64,000 nucleotides of DNA from an uncultured Paracoccaceae bacterium (GTDB lineage Bacteria > Pseudomonadota > Alphaproteobacteria > Rhodobacterales > Rhodobacteraceae). Position 1 is the stretch's first letter. Each line of letters begins with the position of its first letter. A program made the translations under genes and the position numbers. The notes beneath the pieces are model-generated. The model was not told the DNA's origin and did no database searches. It worked only from the letters and a program-made list of their open reading frames with translations. The stretch lies in the NCBI GenBank assembly GCA_947500005.1, contig CANMQJ010000021.1, positions 1-64,000 of the forward strand. Direction: 5' to 3'. Positions 43,315 to 52,319 of the stretch are shown here, piece after piece.

Positions 43315-46300
43315 TCAGGCGACCATCGACTCTGCTCTCTTGAGGTCAACGGAAACCAGTTGGCTCACCCCTTGCTCCTGCATGGTCACGCCGAACAGGC
43401 GGTCCATGCGCGCCATGGTCACGGCGTGGTGGGTGATGATCAGGAAACGGGTGTCGGTCTGACGGCACATCTCGTCCAGCAGATCGCAGAAACGGGTGAC
43501 ATTCGCGTCGTCCAGCGGCGCATCCACCTCGTCGAGCACGCAGATCGGCGCGGGGTTGGCCAGGAACACGGCAAAGATCAGCGCCATCGCCGTCAGCGTC
43601 TGCTCCCCCCCTGAGAGGAGCGACAGGGTCGACAGCTTCTTGCCCGGCGGCTGACACATGATCTCAAGCCCCGCATCGAGCGGGTCGTCGCTTTCGACCA
43701 TAACCAGGTTGGCTTCGCCTCCGCCGAACAGATGCTTGAACAGCATCGCGAAGTTCGAGTTGACCTGCTCGAAGGCCGTCAGCAGCCGCTCCCGTCCCTC
43801 GCGGTTCAGGCTGGCGATGCCGCTGCGCAAGGCCTTCACCGCCTCTTCAAGGTCGGACTTCTCTGCGTTCAGGGTATCGAACTCTTCCTGAACCTCCTTG
43901 GCATCCTCCTCGGCGCGCAGGTTGACCGCCCCCATCGCGTCGCGATTGCGCTTGTGGCGTGCGACTTCACCTTCCAGCACGTCCGCCGCGGGCATCCGCT
44001 CGGCGTCCACGCCCAGCCGGTCCAACAGCTGCTTGGGGCTGAGTTCCTGATCCTCGGCAATGCGGTCGGCCGCGGCCATCACCGCCTCGCGCGCCGAATC
44101 CGTTCGCGCCTCGGCCGCCGCCCGGGCCTCGCGCGCCTCGGACGCCAGCCTCTCGGCATCGCGCTCGGCGATAACGGCGTCGCGCTGGACGGTTTCAGCC
44201 TCGGCCAGTTTGTCGGCCGCGATCCGGCGCCGCGTCTCGGCGGCCTCGATCTGTTCGGCCAGCTCCTCGCGCGACTCCGCGATCTCCGCCGGTACCGCCA
44301 TCGCCTCGGCCAGGTCGTCCTGCGAGGCTGCGCGCCGTTCGCCTAACTCCCCGATCCGTCGGTCGGCCGTCTCCAGCCGGTGCCGCCAGCCGCTGAGGTC
44401 CTTGGTGACCTCCTGGCTGCGGCGTTTGCGGGCATCGCCTTCACGGCGCAGTTCGTCATGCATCGAGCGGTGGGTCAGCATGGTGATGCGCGCCGCCTCG
44501 ACGGTCTGCTTGATGTCCTCGACCTCGGCCCGCGCGGTGTCGAGATCGCCCAGATCGGCCAGCGCCTTCTCCGCCTCGCGCAGCTGGATCCGGGCGGCCA
44601 TCGCATCCTCGCGATGCCGCTCCACCGCGAGGCCTGCCGTCTCCAGCTTTCCTGCACTCAGGTTGCGGTCCGCCTCGGCCCGGCTGAGCGCACGGGCAGC
44701 CTCCGCCACGCGCTGATCGGCGGCACGGCGGGCATCGCGGGCGCGGCGGTCGGCCTCTGTCACCTCGGCCAGGCGGCGCGACAGCGCCTCATGCGCGGCG
44801 CGCGCACCATCGGCCCGCGCCTCAGCCTGCGCAAGGTCCTGCTTCAACGCCTCCAGCCGGTTCAGCTGCTCCAACCGCATCGCCGCGGCCGAGGGCGCAT
44901 CCTCCGCCCAGGCGCGGAACCCGTCCCAGCGCCAGAGATCGCCGCCGCGCGATACCAGCCGCTGACCCGGTTTGAGCTGCGCTTGCAGCCTCCCTCCCTC
45001 ATCGGCATCGACCAGCCCGATCTGCGCGATGCGACGGCCCAGCCGGTCGGGGCCCGACACATACCGCGCAAGCGGCATCGCGCCGTCCGGCAAGGGTTGG
45101 TCGGCATCATAGCCCGTAATCTCGACCCAGCCCGAGGGACCGTCGCCCTCCACCAAAGGCGCCCGCAGGTCGTCGGCCAGCGCCGCCCCCAACGCCTTTT
45201 CATACCCCGGTTCGACCCGCAGCAGGTCAAGGATCTGCCCGCCCTCGGCGGTGTCGCGCTGCACCAGCTTGGCCAGTGCCGTGGTCTCGGCGCGCAGCGC
45301 GCCCAGTTCACCCTCGGCCTCGGATCGCTGTGCGCGGGCTTCGGCCTCGCGCCCCTGCGTCTCACCGCGCAACTCGTCGGCGGCGGTCAGTGCCTCCTCG
45401 GCGGCTTCGGCAGCCTCCTGCGCCTCGGCCTCGGCCTCTTGCGCCGCCTCGAACGCCTCGGCGGCACGCTCGGCGGCCTCCAGCGCGGTTTCGACGGTCT
45501 CGCGGGCGCGGGCTTCCTCAGCCTCGGACCGGGCGAGCGTCTTGCGCCCGTCCTCGACAAGGCGCTGCGCCGACTGGTGGCGGGCGGCAAGCCGCGCGAC
45601 ATCCTCGGTCACCTGGCTCAGATGGCTTTCCCGCTCCTGCAGGATGGCGGCGGCATCGCGTGCGGTTTCGGCGGCTTCGGCCAAGCGGTCGTCATGGCCC
45701 TCGCTGGCCTTCGCCAGTTCGCGCGCTTCCCATTCCAGCCGTTCGATCGTTTCGCCGGCATCGCGGTTCAAGCCGGTCTCGCGCTCGATATCGCGGCCCA
45801 GCTGGTCGATGCGGGCGGTCAGCGTGGCGATGGTCTGGCGCGCCCGCACCTCCTGGTCATCAAGCGCGTCATGCTGGACCTGGAGCCGCTGCAACACGCC
45901 CGCGGCGATAGCCTCCTCCTCGCGCAGCGGCGGCAGGCCCTCCTCCGCCTCGGCGCGGCGGGCGGCGGCCTTGCGGGCTTCGGCCTCGGCCCGAGAGGCT
46001 TCGGTGATCCGCTCGCGCAGCTTGTCCTCTGCCAGCAGGCGAGCCATGTCGGCCTCTTTCCAGCGGCGATAGAGCAGCATCCCCTCGGCCTGCCGCAACT
46101 GTTCTCCGATCTCTCGATAGCGGGCGGCCTGTCTCGCCTGACGCGCCAGCTGCGCCAGTTGCGCGGCGAGCTGTTCGAGAACGTCATCGACGCGGGTGAG
46201 GTTGGCCTCGGTCCCTTTCAGCTTCAGCTCAGCCTCGTGTCGGCGCTGGTAAAGCCCTGAAATCCCTGCCGCTTCTTCCAGGATGCGCCGACGCGCCTTG

Positions 46301-46770
46301 GGCTTGGCATTGATCAGCTCGGCGATCTGGCCCTGCCGGACCAGCGCCGGGGAATGCGCGCCCGTGGACGCATCGGCAAACAGCATCTGCACGTCGCGGG
46401 CGCGCACATCCTTGCCGTTGGTCTTGTAGGCGGATCCCACGTCGCGGGTGATCCGGCGCACGATCTCCAACTGGTCGCTGTCGTTGAAGCCCGAGGGGGC
46501 GAGGCGCTCGGAATTGTCAATGATCAGAGAGACTTCGGCAAAGTTCCGGGCGGGCCGCGTGGCCGTCCCGGCAAAGATCACATCCTCCATCCCGCCGCCG
46601 CGCATCGCCTTGGGGCGGTTCTCGCCCATGACCCAGCGCAGGGCCTCGAGCAGGTTCGACTTGCCGCAGCCATTGGGGCCCACCACGCCCGTCAGCCCGT
46701 CCGCGATGATGAGATCGGTCGGGTCCACGAAGCTCTTGAAGCCGGTCAGTTTGAGCCTGTTGAAACGCAC
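43315..46770 (-). CDS. smc: Chromosome segregation protein SMC
   Basis: SMC is the condensin ATPase that organises and separates chromosomes with ScpA/ScpB. The 1151-residue protein has an N-terminal Walker A (GVVGPNGCGKSNLLEALRWV), long coiled coils rich in Ala, Glu and Arg around a hinge at about 510-650, and C-terminal signature LSLLSGGEQTLTAMAL with Walker B ICVLDEVDAPLDDANV. I start at the GTG 46770 (VRFNRLKLTGFKSF), as in related species; the longest frame adds 14 codons. Long antisense frames over the coiled coils are compositional shadows. Confidence 0.97.
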   Translation of the reverse strand: MRFNRLKLTGFKSFVDPTDLIIADGLTGVVGPNGCGKSNLLEALRWVMGENRPKAMRGGGMEDVIFAGTATRPARNFAEVSLIIDNSERLAPSGFNDSDQLEIVRRITRDVGSAYKTNGKDVRARDVQMLFADASTGAHSPALVRQGQIAELINAKPKARRRILEEAAGISGLYQRRHEAELKLKGTEANLTRVDDVLEQLAAQLAQLARQARQAARYREIGEQLRQAEGMLLYRRWKEADMARLLAEDKLRERITEASRAEAEARKAAARRAEAEEGLPPLREEEAIAAGVLQRLQVQHDALDDQEVRARQTIATLTARIDQLGRDIERETGLNRDAGETIERLEWEARELAKASEGHDDRLAEAAETARDAAAILQERESHLSQVTEDVARLAARHQSAQRLVEDGRKTLARSEAEEARARETVETALEAAERAAEAFEAAQEAEAEAQEAAEAAEEALTAADELRGETQGREAEARAQRSEAEGELGALRAETTALAKLVQRDTAEGGQILDLLRVEPGYEKALGAALADDLRAPLVEGDGPSGWVEITGYDADQPLPDGAMPLARYVSGPDRLGRRIAQIGLVDADEGGRLQAQLKPGQRLVSRGGDLWRWDGFRAWAEDAPSAAAMRLEQLNRLEALKQDLAQAEARADGARAAHEALSRRLAEVTEADRRARDARRAADQRVAEAARALSRAEADRNLSAGKLETAGLAVERHREDAMAARIQLREAEKALADLGDLDTARAEVEDIKQTVEAARITMLTHRSMHDELRREGDARKRRSQEVTKDLSGWRHRLETADRRIGELGERRAASQDDLAEAMAVPAEIAESREELAEQIEAAETRRRIAADKLAEAETVQRDAVIAERDAERLASEAREARAAAEARTDSAREAVMAAADRIAEDQELSPKQLLDRLGVDAERMPAADVLEGEVARHKRNRDAMGAVNLRAEEDAKEVQEEFDTLNAEKSDLEEAVKALRSGIASLNREGRERLLTAFEQVNSNFAMLFKHLFGGGEANLVMVESDDPLDAGLEIMCQPPGKKLSTLSLLSGGEQTLTAMALIFAVFLANPAPICVLDEVDAPLDDANVTRFCDLLDEMCRQTDTRFLIITHHAVTMARMDRLFGVTMQEQGVSQLVSVDLKRAESMVA

Positions 46771-46865
46771 GTGGCAGGGTCCATGATTCCTGTGGTCTTG
46801 GACTCTGCGCAATCAGGAGGGGCCGAGTCAACGCATGAGCGCTGTATATCGCGGATCATTGCAAC

Positions 46866-46874
46866 TTATCCACA
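46866..46874. promoter_or_regulatory. Perfect DnaA box upstream of smc
   Basis: TTATCCACA matches the DnaA consensus exactly. It lies 96 bases upstream of the smc start and 20 bases beyond the 3' end of the neighbouring lipoprotein gene. It is a single copy, so it is not an origin by itself; it could tune smc transcription or titrate DnaA. Confidence 0.45.
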
Positions 46875-46893
46875 AGATATGGGCAAAATCCAG

Positions 46894-47310
46894 CTAGTAG
46901 GGTATGCAGTCATAGTCCCTGTAGATCGCCGCCCCGCCGCCTGTCGACCAGGATTCCGTCTCATGGCAATCATAATCCGGGCTGGCTCGCGCGGCCTGTA
47001 ACAGGCGTTCTCCGGCGGTCCGATCACAGGCCAGGACACCCAGTTGAAGAGCGGAATCTCCAAGCACTTCCAGCACGTTACAGCCCGAGACCCGTTCCAT
47101 TGCACGGCCAGCCTTGGGGCCTATGACCGCGAATCGCGCATCCCGTTCGGGCGTCACGCGGATGCTTTCGGCGAGGTTGCCACGTAGACGCACGTCGAAG
47201 AGGCTGCCCTCGACGGAGACGCGGGTGGGCTTTATCCCGCTGAAATGCGGCGAAGGCGTGTTGCAGCCCACAAGCAGAAAACAGAGCGGAATCCAGAGTA
47301 GTGCGCGCAT
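46894..47310 (-). CDS. Predicted lipoprotein of unknown function
   Basis: This 138-residue protein has a signal ending in lipobox LLVGC (Cys16). The mature part holds beta-like text (TRVSVEGSLFDVRLRGN, RFAVIGPKAGRAMERVSGC) and several cysteines, but no named domain. It lies upstream of smc on the same strand with a 123-base gap. It looks like a conserved hypothetical of the order; the role is unknown. Confidence 0.68.
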   Translation of the reverse strand: MRALLWIPLCFLLVGCNTPSPHFSGIKPTRVSVEGSLFDVRLRGNLAESIRVTPERDARFAVIGPKAGRAMERVSGCNVLEVLGDSALQLGVLACDRTAGERLLQAARASPDYDCHETESWSTGGGAAIYRDYDCIPY

Positions 47311-47360
47311 CCCCGGACGATGGCGGACGAGACGTTAACAATCTCTTTCGGGTATGCGAT

Positions 47361-47407
47361 TTGACCGTTTTGTACCGCGTCCCGGGACCCGATTGACCGC
47401 TTTGTAC
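47361..47407. repeat. Two direct repeats, 32 bases apart
   Basis: TTGACCGTTTTGTAC (47361-47375) and TTGACCGCTTTGTAC (47393-47407) differ at one base. The 32-base period equals about three helical turns. The second copy runs into the palindrome TTTGTACAAA (47401-47410). They lie 51-97 bases upstream of the lipoprotein start and beyond the 3' end of the aminotransferase gene, so a regulator site array or tandem -35 boxes are both possible. Confidence 0.5.
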
Positions 47408-47516
47408 AAAATTCCGGCCGGGTTTTCGTTAACCCCACGGTAACATCCGAGGGGCAGACTGACCCGACCATGTTTCACCCTGCCCCCCCCCTCTCCATAG
47501 CCTCTGGCGCGCCCTT

Positions 47517-48725
47517 TCAGCGCTCGCGAAGCAGCTGACCCAGCCGCCGCATCCCCTCGTCGATCGCCGCCTCGTCGGCGCAGGAGAAGCTGAGCCGGAG
47601 CGTGTTCGCGCCCGACCCGTCGGCGAAGAAGGCCTGCCCGGGGACGAACGCGACGCGCACCGTGTCGAGCGAGCGTTGCAGCAGCGCCCCCGCGTCCACT
47701 CCCGGCGGCAGCGTGACCCAGACGAACATCCCGCCCTCGGGCCGGGTCCAGGTGACGCCTTCGGGCATGTTCCGTTCCAGCGCGCGCAACATCGCGTCGC
47801 GCCGCGCGCGGTAGGTCTCGCGCAGACCGGTCACATGGGCATCGAAGCAATGCCCGGCGACCTCGGCCACGGCCATCTGGTTGATCGTCGCCGAATGCAG
47901 GTCGGCCGCCTGCTTCAGCAGCACCATCTGCGCGATCACCGGCTTCGCCGCGACCGCCCAGCCCACGCGCAGACCCGGCGAAAGCGTCTTGGAGAACGAA
48001 CCGCAATAGATCGTCCGGCAATCCTCGATCGTGCCCTTGCGCGCGATCTCCAGCGCGAGGATCGGCGGCACCGCCTCGCCGTCATAGCGCAGCGCCTGGT
48101 AGGCCGCATCCTCGATCACCGCGCAGTCCAGCGCCTCGCCCAGGTCGAGCACGCCCTCGCGCCCCCTCCGGTCAACCGTCTCGCCGGTCGGATTGGCGAA
48201 GTCGGGAGAGAGATAGGCGAACTTGACCCGACCACCCGCGCTTTCGGCCGCCTCGGCATAGTCGCCGGCGGCACGGTTGCCGTTGATGGCAAGCCGGTCA
48301 TAGCGCGGCTCGTAGGCGTTGAAGGCCGCAAGCGCGCCCAGATAGGTCGGCCAGCCGACCAGCGCGGTGTCGCCCGGCGACAGAAAGAGCTTGCCCAGGT
48401 AATCCAGCGCCTGCTGGGAGCCCGAGGTGATCAGCACGTTCTCGACCGAACAGGCGATGCCGACCCGGGCCATGTGCCCCACGATCCAACGGCGCAGCGG
48501 CATGTAGCCCTCGCTGACCGAGTATTGCAGGGCCTGGCCCGCATGGGCGCTGTCGAGCGCGGTTTCGAAGGCTTTCGAGAACGCCTGCGCCGGGAAAAGT
48601 GCGGGATCGGGAATGCCGCCCGCGAAGGAGAGGATGCCCGGCTGGTCCAGCAGTTTGAGCAGCTCGCGGATCTCGGAGGCTTTCATGCGGGTCGCGCGGG
48701 TGGCGAAGATGCGGTCAAGGGCCAT
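47517..48725 (-). CDS. PLP-dependent aminotransferase, 2-aminoadipate/LysN type
   Basis: This 402-residue class I/II aminotransferase shows FAGGIPDPALFPAQAF, LQYSVSEGYMPLRRWIVGHM, ITSGSQQALDYLGKLF, SPDFANPTG, the PLP lysine in CGSFSKTLSPGLRVGW, and LRLSFSCA. The pattern is that of the 2-aminoadipate/valine aminotransferase group; the true amino acid is uncertain. The start at 48725 is preceded by a near-perfect ribosome site (AGGAGGGAGGA). It is divergent from the GntR regulator at 48876, which may control it. Confidence 0.88.
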   Translation of the reverse strand: MALDRIFATRATRMKASEIRELLKLLDQPGILSFAGGIPDPALFPAQAFSKAFETALDSAHAGQALQYSVSEGYMPLRRWIVGHMARVGIACSVENVLITSGSQQALDYLGKLFLSPGDTALVGWPTYLGALAAFNAYEPRYDRLAINGNRAAGDYAEAAESAGGRVKFAYLSPDFANPTGETVDRRGREGVLDLGEALDCAVIEDAAYQALRYDGEAVPPILALEIARKGTIEDCRTIYCGSFSKTLSPGLRVGWAVAAKPVIAQMVLLKQAADLHSATINQMAVAEVAGHCFDAHVTGLRETYRARRDAMLRALERNMPEGVTWTRPEGGMFVWVTLPPGVDAGALLQRSLDTVRVAFVPGQAFFADGSGANTLRLSFSCADEAAIDEGMRRLGQLLRER

Positions 48726-48838
48726 GGGTTCCTCCCTCCTGGGCCCGGAAAACCTGCGAATTGGCGCGACCCATGTCAACATTGCTGACCTGTTGTTACA
48801 GAAGCTGTGAACGCATCCGGCTTGCGGCCTGCCGCGCG

Positions 48839-48857
48839 TGGTCATATGTCTTGACCA
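48839..48857. promoter_or_regulatory. Candidate GntR/FCD operator
   Basis: TGGTCATATGTCTTGACCA has perfect 6-bp arms TGGTCA and TGACCA with a 7-base spacer. It lies 19 bases before the GntR start codon, in the divergent space shared with the aminotransferase gene. TGGTC/GACCA arms are typical of FadR/LldR-group regulators. Confidence 0.6.
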
Positions 48858-48875
48858 ATCGCAACGGGTCAGGTC

Positions 48876-49646
48876 ATGCCCTTTCAGAAGATCCAGTCCG
48901 AACGCCTGTCCACGGCCGTCGTCCGCCAGATAGAGCTGTTGATACTGCGCGGCATCCTGCGTCCGGCAGAGCGGCTGCCCTCGGAGCGCGAACTGTCCGA
49001 GCGGCTGGGCGTCTCGCGCCCCTCGCTGCGCGATGCGGTGGCCGAGTTGCAGGAGCAGGGCCTGCTGACCACGCGCGCCGGGGCCGGGATTTACGTGGCC
49101 GAGGTGCTGGGCAATGCCTTTTCGCCGGCGCTGGTCAAGCTCTTCTCCACGCATGACGAGGCGGTGTTCGATTATCTCGCCTTTCGCCGCGACATGGAGG
49201 GACTGGCCGGAGAGCGCGCCGCACGGCTTGGCTCGGACAGTGATCTCAAGGTGGTGCAGGCGATCTTCGACAAGATGGTGGCCGCGCACAAGAGCCGGTC
49301 CAGCGACGAGGAAGCGCGGCTCGACGCGCAGTTCCACATGGCGATCATCGAGGCAGGCCACAACGTCGTGATGCTGCACATGATGCGCTCGATGTTCGAC
49401 CTGCTGCGCGAGGGCGTATTCTACAACCGCAAGATCATGTTCCACCAGCGCACGACGCGCGAGGCGATCCTGAACCAGCACCGCACGATCAACGAGGCGC
49501 TCCAGGCGCGAGACCCGGCCGGGACCCGCGCGGCGATCGAGGCGCATCTGAGCTATGTCGAACGCGCCCTGGCGGACCAGATGCGGGCCGAAAAACACGA
49601 AACCATCGCGCGCCAGAGGCTTGCGCAGGAACTGGGCGAAGGCTGA
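48876..49646 (+). CDS. GntR-family regulator with FCD domain
   Basis: This 256-residue repressor-type regulator has an N-terminal winged helix (ILRPAERLPSERELSERLGV, SRPSLRDAVAELQEQGLL) and a C-terminal all-helical FCD ligand domain with metal-ligand type residues (DAQFHMAIIEAGHN, HRTINEALQARD). It resembles the PdhR/LldR/GlcC group, which sense small carboxylates. A matching inverted repeat sits just upstream, suggesting self-regulation and control of the divergent aminotransferase. The D-lactate/glycolate-type oxidase at 60 kb is another possible target. Confidence 0.88.
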   Translation: MPFQKIQSERLSTAVVRQIELLILRGILRPAERLPSERELSERLGVSRPSLRDAVAELQEQGLLTTRAGAGIYVAEVLGNAFSPALVKLFSTHDEAVFDYLAFRRDMEGLAGERAARLGSDSDLKVVQAIFDKMVAAHKSRSSDEEARLDAQFHMAIIEAGHNVVMLHMMRSMFDLLREGVFYNRKIMFHQRTTREAILNQHRTINEALQARDPAGTRAAIEAHLSYVERALADQMRAEKHETIARQRLAQELGEG

Positions 49647-49842
49647 CGCGCGGATCACGTGACCGGGCCGGGACGGCGATGGTCGGTCGCGGCAGGCTAC
49701 GCGCCCGAAGGGCGCCAGGCCCAAGGCCCGGAGGCGTCCGGCGCAGCCGGGCGTCGACGGGGCGCGGGAGCCCCTCCTTCTGCCGCAGACCGGCGGGTTC
49801 GGCGCTGTCGCTACACGCAGGAACGGTGCGGCCGGTCGGGGT

Positions 49843-50650
49843 TCAGCCATGTCGGCCCTCGACGAACTGGCGCGTTCGGGGATGCTGCGGCGCCTTGAAT
49901 ATCTGATCGGCCGGGCCGATCTCGAGCAGTCCGCCCATGTGAAAGAAGGCGACGCGATCGGCCAGTCGCGCGGCCTCCATCATGGAATGGGTGATCACCA
50001 CGATACCGTGATCGGCGCGCAGATCCAGCATCAGGTCCTCGGTCCGCGCCGTTGCGATTGGGTCGATGGAGCCGGTCGGCTCATCCATGAGCATGATCTC
50101 GGGCTGATAGGCGAGCGCCCTCGCGATGCACAGCCGCTGCTGCTGCCCGCCCGACAGCGAGGTGCCCTCCAGCCTGTGCAGCTGAACCTTGACCTCGTCC
50201 CACAGATGCGCCCGGCACAGGCAGGATTCCACAGGGGCGTCAATCTCGGCGCCCGGGCGCATCAGCCCGTGAAGGCGCGCCATAGGCGACGTTCTCGTAA
50301 AGCGAGGCGGGAAACGGGTTCGGTTTCTGTGCGACCCGGCCGAAGCGGCGGCGGTGGATGGACGGGTCGATGCCGGGGTCGTGGATCTCGACATCGCCCA
50401 TTCGGATGGCGCCGGTGATGCGCACGTCCCGGCTGCCGTCATGCATCCGGTTGAGGCATTTGAGCGCCGTGGACTTGCCGCAGCCGGAGGGGCCGATGGA
50501 GGCCAGGATCTCGTTGGGATAGAGATCGAAACCGATGAGGGCCTGCTTCTCACCATAGAACAGCGAAAGCGCTTCGACCGACAGGAGAGGCGGGGCATTG
50601 CGCAGGAGGGGCGCGGGAATGGGCGCCGCGAGATTGATCCGGTCCAACAT
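49843..50650 (-). pseudogene. pstB: PstB-like phosphate ABC transporter ATPase, frameshifted
   Basis: The N-terminal frame from the ATG at 50650 reads a PstB-type ATPase with Walker A GPSGCGKSTALKCLNRM, then QKPNPFPASLYENVAYG, but it runs into a stop near 50240. The rest continues in another frame from about 50285 (RLHGLMRPGAEIDAPVESC, LSGGQQQRLCIARALA, LMDEPTGSIDPIATA) to 49843. Compared with the usual YGPRIHGL text, two bases are missing after the GGC codon. No other pst genes are present. It is a pseudogene unless the base call is wrong. Confidence 0.8.
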
Positions 50651-50762
50651 CGGATCTCCTCTCATGGCTGACGCGGAAAGACGTAGCACGCGGGGTGCCG
50701 GGCGGACCTGGATCTGATCCCGACTGGCGGAAAACTCTACAAAAGCTTCACCCGGACGCCAA

Positions 50763-50786
50763 GAACCCGGGCCGAGACCCGGGTTC
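50763..50786 (-). terminator. Hairpin at the end of the atp operon
   Basis: GAACCCGGG (50763-50771) and CCCGGGTTC (50778-50786) form a perfect 9-bp stem with a 6-base loop, 28 bases after the atpF stop. On the reverse strand only TTCTTGG follows, so the T-run is weak. Confidence 0.6.
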
Positions 50787-50813
50787 CTGAAACTGTGCCG
50801 TCTGTGAGGCCGG

Positions 50814-51374
50814 TCAGTGCAGCTTGGCACCCAGCTTGTCGATCGAGTCGTCGATCAGCTTGTTGGCATGTGCCGCGTTCATCTGCTTGGCCAGCACGTC
50901 GCCCGCGGCCACGACCGCGATGGCGATGGCCTGATCGCGGACTTCCTTGATCGCCGAAGCCTCGGCCGAGGCGATCTGGTCCTTGGCGCTGGCCATGCGG
51001 CGCTCGATCGAGACCTCGAGGTCCTTCTTGGCCTGGTCGGCGGCGAGCTTGGCGTCTTCCTGGGCGGCGGCCACGATCTTGTCGGCCTGCTCCTGCACGT
51101 CCTTGTGCTTGCGCTCGTAGGAAGCGAGCAGGCTCTGGGCCTCCTCGCGGAGCGCGCGCGCCTCGTCAAGCTCGGACTGGATGCCCTTGGCCCGGTTGTC
51201 GAGCGCATCGACGATCATGCCCGGAACCTTGAAGTAGACCAGCACCGCGATGAACAGGATGAAGCCCAGCAGGACCACGAAATCCGTGTTGCCCAGCGAG
51301 AAGAAGGGCCCGGAGGCGGCCAGCGCGGGGCTGGCGAAACCGGCGGCGAGGATGAAGGCGAGAATGTTGCGCAT
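50814..51374 (-). CDS. atpF: ATP synthase F0 subunit b
   Basis: This is the stator subunit linking F0 to F1. The 186-residue protein has an N-terminal hydrophobic segment preceded by a signal-like stretch, a membrane helix at about 30-50, then a long charged coiled coil (LREEAQSLLASYERKHKDVQ). It is one of two b-type subunits here; with the b' gene 5 bases upstream it forms the b/b' heterodimer common in alphaproteobacteria. It is the last gene of the F0 operon. Confidence 0.94.
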   Translation of the reverse strand: MRNILAFILAAGFASPALAASGPFFSLGNTDFVVLLGFILFIAVLVYFKVPGMIVDALDNRAKGIQSELDEARALREEAQSLLASYERKHKDVQEQADKIVAAAQEDAKLAADQAKKDLEVSIERRMASAKDQIASAEASAIKEVRDQAIAIAVVAAGDVLAKQMNAAHANKLIDDSIDKLGAKLH

Positions 51375-51379
51375 GTCGC

Positions 51380-51931
51380 TTATCCTTTCATCCGGGCATC
51401 GACGGCCTGGTCCACGGTGGATTGATCCGCCTCGCCGCCCAGGGCGGTGACCAAGGCGGCCGCGGTGTCGCGGGCCACTTCCTTGACGCTTTCGACCGCG
51501 CCGGCGCGGATCTCGGCGATGGCCTTTTCCGATTCAGCGGTCTGGGCCGCGATCTCGGCATCGGCCTTGGCGATGGCCTTGTCCAGGTCGGCCTGGATCT
51601 CGGCGCGGGCCTCGGCGGCGATGCGCTGTGCCTCGGACCGGGCGTCGGCCAGTGCCTTCTTGTAGGCTTCCTCGGCCTCGACGGCCTTGGCCTTGAGGTC
51701 TTCGGCCGCGGCGAGGTCGTTGGTGATGGTTCCGGTCCGCTCGGCCAGGATCGCCGCGATACGCGGAAGCGCCACACGGGACAGGACGAGGAAGATGACG
51801 ACCAGCGTCACGACCAGCCAGAAGATCTGGTTCGGGAACCAGTCGAAGCAGAGCTGCGGCATGCCGATGGCACTGCCGTAGGAGTCGACACAAGTGCCGG
51901 CGGCCTCTGCGGCTATGGGTTCTGTCGCCAT
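51380..51931 (-). CDS. atpG: ATP synthase F0 subunit b'
   Basis: This is the second b-type stator subunit (b', also called AtpX or AtpF2). The 183-residue protein has a membrane helix at about 33-53 (PNQIFWLVVTLVVIFLVLSR) and an alanine/glutamate-rich coiled coil. It lies between the c and b genes, the usual alphaproteobacterial order. Confidence 0.93.
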   Translation of the reverse strand: MATEPIAAEAAGTCVDSYGSAIGMPQLCFDWFPNQIFWLVVTLVVIFLVLSRVALPRIAAILAERTGTITNDLAAAEDLKAKAVEAEEAYKKALADARSEAQRIAAEARAEIQADLDKAIAKADAEIAAQTAESEKAIAEIRAGAVESVKEVARDTAAALVTALGGEADQSTVDQAVDARMKG

Positions 51932-52017
51932 GTTGTCCTCCGTCGGAACGTTGTCTTTACAACGGGTGGGCCGCTATGGCCCGGCCGCACCCGCGCGTAA
52001 GGATCAGGTTCCGCAGA

Positions 52018-52242
52018 TCAGACGGCGAACATCAGCAGGAGCGCGACGAGGAACGAGAAGATCCCCAGTGCTTCCGCGAATGCGATGCCGATGAAGAGGG
52101 TCGCGGTCTGCGATGCTGCAGCCGAGGGGTTGCGCAGGGCGCCGGCCAGGAAGTTGCCGGCCACGTTGCCCACACCGATTGCGGCTGCGCCGGAACCGAT
52201 TGCTGCCAGGCCTGCGCCGATATGTGCGAGATCGCCTTCCAT
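52018..52242 (-). CDS. atpE: ATP synthase F0 subunit c
   Basis: This is the proton-carrying ring subunit. The 74-residue hairpin has two hydrophobic helices joined by the polar loop ALRNPSAAA (35-43). The proton-binding glutamate is Glu57 in IGIAFAEALGIF. The first helix is glycine/alanine-rich as expected (GAGLAAIGSGAAAIGVG). Confidence 0.97.
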   Translation of the reverse strand: MEGDLAHIGAGLAAIGSGAAAIGVGNVAGNFLAGALRNPSAAASQTATLFIGIAFAEALGIFSFLVALLLMFAV

Positions 52243-52319
52243 GATGTATCTCCTTACGATTGGAAGTTTCGATATTGGGATGTTCGGGGGTGTAGGGCGG
52301 GGTTCACCCCGCCGCTGCC

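Noticed and set aside
44380..46260. 626-codon rightward frame inside smc
   Set aside because: It is a compositional shadow of the alanine/glutamate-rich coiled coil on the opposite strand.
48726..49850. Upstream extension of the aminotransferase frame
   Set aside because: It covers the divergent GntR gene in antisense; the true start at 48725 has a strong ribosome site.
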